Assembly: GCF_040807025.1 (NCBI RefSeq)
Contig: NC_090964.1
Span: 9,820,214-9,884,213, forward strand
DNA from: Struthio camelus
Lineage: Eukaryota > Chordata > Aves > Struthioniformes > Struthionidae
Length of the DNA: 64,000 nt
Direction of reading: 5' to 3'
Every line of letters begins with the position of its first letter. Position 1 is the stretch's first letter. Below the pieces are notes generated by a model. The model was not told where the DNA came from, did no database searches, and saw only the letters and a list, made by a program, of their open reading frames with translations. The translations under genes were made by a program, and so were the position numbers. Below, one piece after another: positions 60,710-64,000 of this stretch.

Positions 60710-63700
60710 ATGGCTTCAAACTCTGGAGCTGCTCCCAGTGCTGAAGGATCCAGAAATTTAACTTTGAAAAGGTGCCTTGATGTGCTCAGGGATGCAAAAA
60801 ACGACAGCGAGCAGTTTGCAGCCTTGCTTCTGGTAAGAATCTGCTTTGGGATAATGCCACTGAGTGTAATCGCTTCAGAAGAACACAGGCCTGGCTGCTC
60901 TCTGATAGACAGCCTGGCTGGAAAAGCAAGTAGAGAAGGCAAAACTTGCTCTTAGCCCGGAGCGTTTGAGATGAGAATGCCTGAGTTTTGTTTTCAGCTG
61001 TGCTTGCTGACATGTTGGGAGTTTGGGGGCAAGATGCTTCAAGTGCTTATACCCTGATGTTCCCGCTAGCAAAAGGGACATAGCCTCTCCTTTCCCTGGG
61101 TGTCCTGAGCATTAATCAACACCTCTTGAAGCACTCTGGTAAAGCTGTGGATTAGAACTTTGACCAAGTACCCAGCTCAGTGGTCGGGGAATCACTTTTC
61201 TGTACAGATGAAAGTTCTTTATGCTTCTTATTTACCTGTTCAACCTTGTAAAGAGCCTTAGCAAAGCCTCTTCTTATGCTGCCCACTCGCCCCTGCTTTA
61301 TCTTGCAGGTCACCAAAGCAGTCAGAGCAGGAGAAGTAGACTCTAAGACCCGTCGCCAGATCTTTGATGCAATTGGATTCACGTTTCCGAATCGCCTGCT
61401 CACCTCCCGGGAGCCCCCGGCAGGCTGCCCAGAGCACATGTTCCAGGCGCTTGGCCTTACCCTGCTGGCGTGTTTCTGCACCGATCCAGAGTTAGCTGGC
61501 CACTCCCAGATCCTGAACAAGATCCCAACCTTCAATGACATCCTGGTTTCCCCCTGTAATCCGGACAGTTCATCCATGGTCGATGATGTGTACCAGTGTC
61601 TGACTGCTGTCATGGCCACTCCCAGGGGCCCCAAAGAGTTGGTGTCCAAAGGAACAGTGTCTGCCCTCTGCCAGGCCTATGTGAATTGCAGTTATGGCTC
61701 TGACCGTGCCTTGCAGCTGCTTATGGGGCTGTTGGCCACAGCAGAGGCCAAGTGCTGGCAGAGAGACACTCCACACCTCTTGGCCGTGCTGAGCAAGCTC
61801 TCTGACGAGTTTCTCAAGACTGAAGACATGACCAAATTTGACCTGTGTGAGGTTCTTCCTCACTTCATTCCCCTGACACCGCCCCTCATGCAGGACTCGC
61901 AGGGCTCTGAGTGCCTCCATAGACTTTACAAAGGACTGGCTAAAATTCTGAGCAGTAAACTCAGCCAGTCGCAGCGGGACCCTGCTCTGAAGCTTGCTGC
62001 CTGCCTTATGCAGGCCTGTGGGTCAGAGTGGATCCCAGCAGACCGTGCTGGAAGCAAGTTCTTGGCCTTGCTGGTGAACTTGGCCTGCGTGGAGGTCCGC
62101 CTGACTCTGGAGGAGCCAGATCCCCTAGAGGTGGAGGGGAAGAAAGAAGTGGTAACAGCCTGCTATGTCCTTATTGAGATGGGGATCCAGGAATGCCTGA
62201 GCGAAGAGAAGCCACTGCTAGAAGAGATGCAGAAAATGCAGCTCTTGAGGATCATGGAGGAGGCATTTGGCGCTGTAATATTCTACTTGAGACAGGTAAT
62301 GCAGGGCCTGGACATAGTTTGTTTTTCAAGCAAAGGACATGTTTTATGGCTGTTCACTCTGGAGTTCTGGAGGAGGCTTTGATACCTGTTCACTGGAAAG
62401 CTTAAAATGGATCTTATTGACCTCAATAGGGCCTCATCTGCAGTACAATGTGGCCAGTCTGATAGATCACAAAATAGCGGATTACAAACTGCATGGTCAC
62501 TGTGATTTTTGTTTTCTTCTTCCATACCTTTCCTACCTCTCAATAAATAAAGGAATCAGCATCTGCTTTAGCTACAGAAGTCCAGACTGGTTGCAGCAGC
62601 TCAGCAGCTCATGTCACAGCGATAACAGCGTATATCAAATTATGCATCTTGGCCCAATGCAGTTTTCATACCAGAGTTAGCTGGTGAGGACAGTGGCCCT
62701 AATGTCTCATTTTCTGTCTGCTTTCTTCTTCATGCAGGTTGGACGGGAGGAGCTACATGATCCTTTCATATTTGCTTCTGTTCGAATCCTTGGAGCCTGG
62801 ATGGCAGAAGAAACATCCTCCCTCAAACGGGAAATCTGTGAGCTGTTGCCTTTCCTCGTTCACTACGCCAAGAAGCTTTTCAAAGAGGGAGAGACAGCTG
62901 CAAGTCTTCCTCAGTCTGATGGGATGCTGGCCGGGCTCGACAGCTCCAAGGGCTCAGGCTTACCCCGGGATGCTCTGAGGTGAGCATCTTAAGCACAGAG
63001 TTGGTGCACGCTGCTGCTTGAGGTATTCCAGCATTTCAGCACAAACAGGCTCAACTCTGTTTCCCCAGTCCAGAGAAATGCATCCTGCATCTATGTCAGA
63101 TTCCTGTTTGTCCTTTGCTGGAAAGAGGCAACTGGAACCGCTGCAGTACAATTCACAGAGGGCTTGGACAGCTGTAGACTAATGTGAGGTGCCAGCTATT
63201 CACAGAGACTGTTAGGCAGGGAAAGACTTGTGGAGGCTGTATGTCAAGGTTTTAGCTGCAACAAAGAGGGGAAATAATAGGGCCTTTATACTCTGCTGTG
63301 GCATTGCGGTACCTTTCCCTCAGGCCTGAGGGACTCTGCACTGTGTTGCCTGTTGAGCTGATTTGAGAGTCATTTCTATTCTCCATTCTCCCTGCAGTTC
63401 CAGTTCCACGTGCTCCTTTTTCTCCCAGTAAGCACAGGGCTTAGACTCAACTCCCTGCATTCTTCCTTGTTTCCAATCTCTTTCCTTTTCCAGATTTCTG
63501 CTGCCTGGCTTTTGCCATTTAACAGCAGAGGACAAGCCCCGGGACATCCTCGTCTCAGAAGGGGCACCAGCACTGCTGTGTGAGTACTTCCTGCATCATT
63601 GGGAGGTGCTGATGTCAGAGCCCGGGTCCCTGACTCCGCTAACAAGCACTGAAATGAGTCTACAGACTGCATGTGGGATTTTCTTTAACCTGGTCGTGAC

Positions 63701-64000
63701 TGCACCAGACCTTATCAGGTAACAGACCCAGAGCCACAGGAGCTTGTTTTAAGATTGTCAGTAGGAAGAAAGAGTACCTTGTGAAGCGAGCTTGCTGGAT
63801 CTTTGAAGACACTAACTGCTGTAAAAGGGACATTCCTGTTTTCAACACCAATCACATTACTTTTTTGCTGCTACATTTAACCTTGACATTTTCAGGTGTT
63901 TCTGGCTCTGCCCAGGAAATAGTCTCAGGGTTTGCTTTCTCTCTAGGCGAGAGAAATCCTTTTCCTCTCTGATGGACATGTTGCTGAAGTCTCTGCCATT
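60710..64000 (+). CDS. NCDN: NCDN (neurochondrin), first five coding exons, cut by window end
   Basis: Neurochondrin, a cytoplasmic leucine-rich armadillo-like protein of neurons that negatively regulates CaMKII and helps neurite outgrowth. Exons: 60696-60832 (ATG at 60710), 61309-62295, 62738-62979, 63494-63718 and 63947 to the window edge. Borders are GT-AG and phases agree. Markers: [70 protein letters not shown] and [13 protein letters not shown], close to human NCDN as I recall it. The chosen start gives [10 protein letters not shown]. The frame stays open upstream to the acceptor at 60695, so an earlier coding exon is possible; the human long form has N-terminal cysteines that are palmitoylated, and none is seen here. 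About the last third of the protein lies beyond base 64000. Confidence 0.95.

Overview
This is nuclear DNA of a vertebrate, almost certainly a bird. Genes are split by GT-AG introns. A CR1 retrotransposon end of the avian type lies at about 34.16-34.37 kb. CpG-rich islands sit in otherwise AT-richer DNA, as on a gene-dense microchromosome. The gene order ZMYM4 - KIAA0319L - NCDN matches human 1p34.3. From memory, the miR-1b/miR-133c pair and an IFI6-type gene place it with chicken chromosome 23. All reading is by eye; no alignment or folding program was run.

Layout. 1-5.9 kb: last three coding exons and 3' UTR of ZMYM4 (+). 5.9-14.7 kb: intergenic DNA with a MIR-like SINE, a CR1 remnant and one exon-like segment, but no gene I can support. 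14.75-19.17 kb: two tandem minus-strand ISG12/IFI6-family genes, A and B, separated by an 88-bp-period minisatellite; gene B has two interferon-response motifs upstream. 19.58-19.80 kb: two microRNA hairpins on the minus strand, miR-1 type then miR-133 type, 46 bp apart. 19.8-24.6 kb: very GC-rich DNA with a CA-rich microsatellite and two clusters of MEF2/CArG/GATA-like motifs, candidate muscle control regions for the microRNA transcript. 24.6-28.9 kb: no gene; part is probably KIAA0319L 3' UTR. 28.97-59.8 kb: KIAA0319L (-), all 20 coding exons joined in phase to 1125 codons plus stop, with a likely non-coding first exon. 59.4-60.1 kb: CpG-island bidirectional promoter. 60.7 kb to the end: NCDN (+), cut by the window edge in its fifth coding exon seen here.

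The locus mixes housekeeping or neuronal genes (ZMYM4, KIAA0319L, NCDN) with an interferon-induced pair and a muscle microRNA pair. The microRNAs, gene B and gene A all run on the minus strand in that order. I see no AATAAA or ATTAAA between miR-133 and the signal of gene B, so the primary microRNA transcript may run into the interferon gene. That physical link is the most interesting thing in the window.
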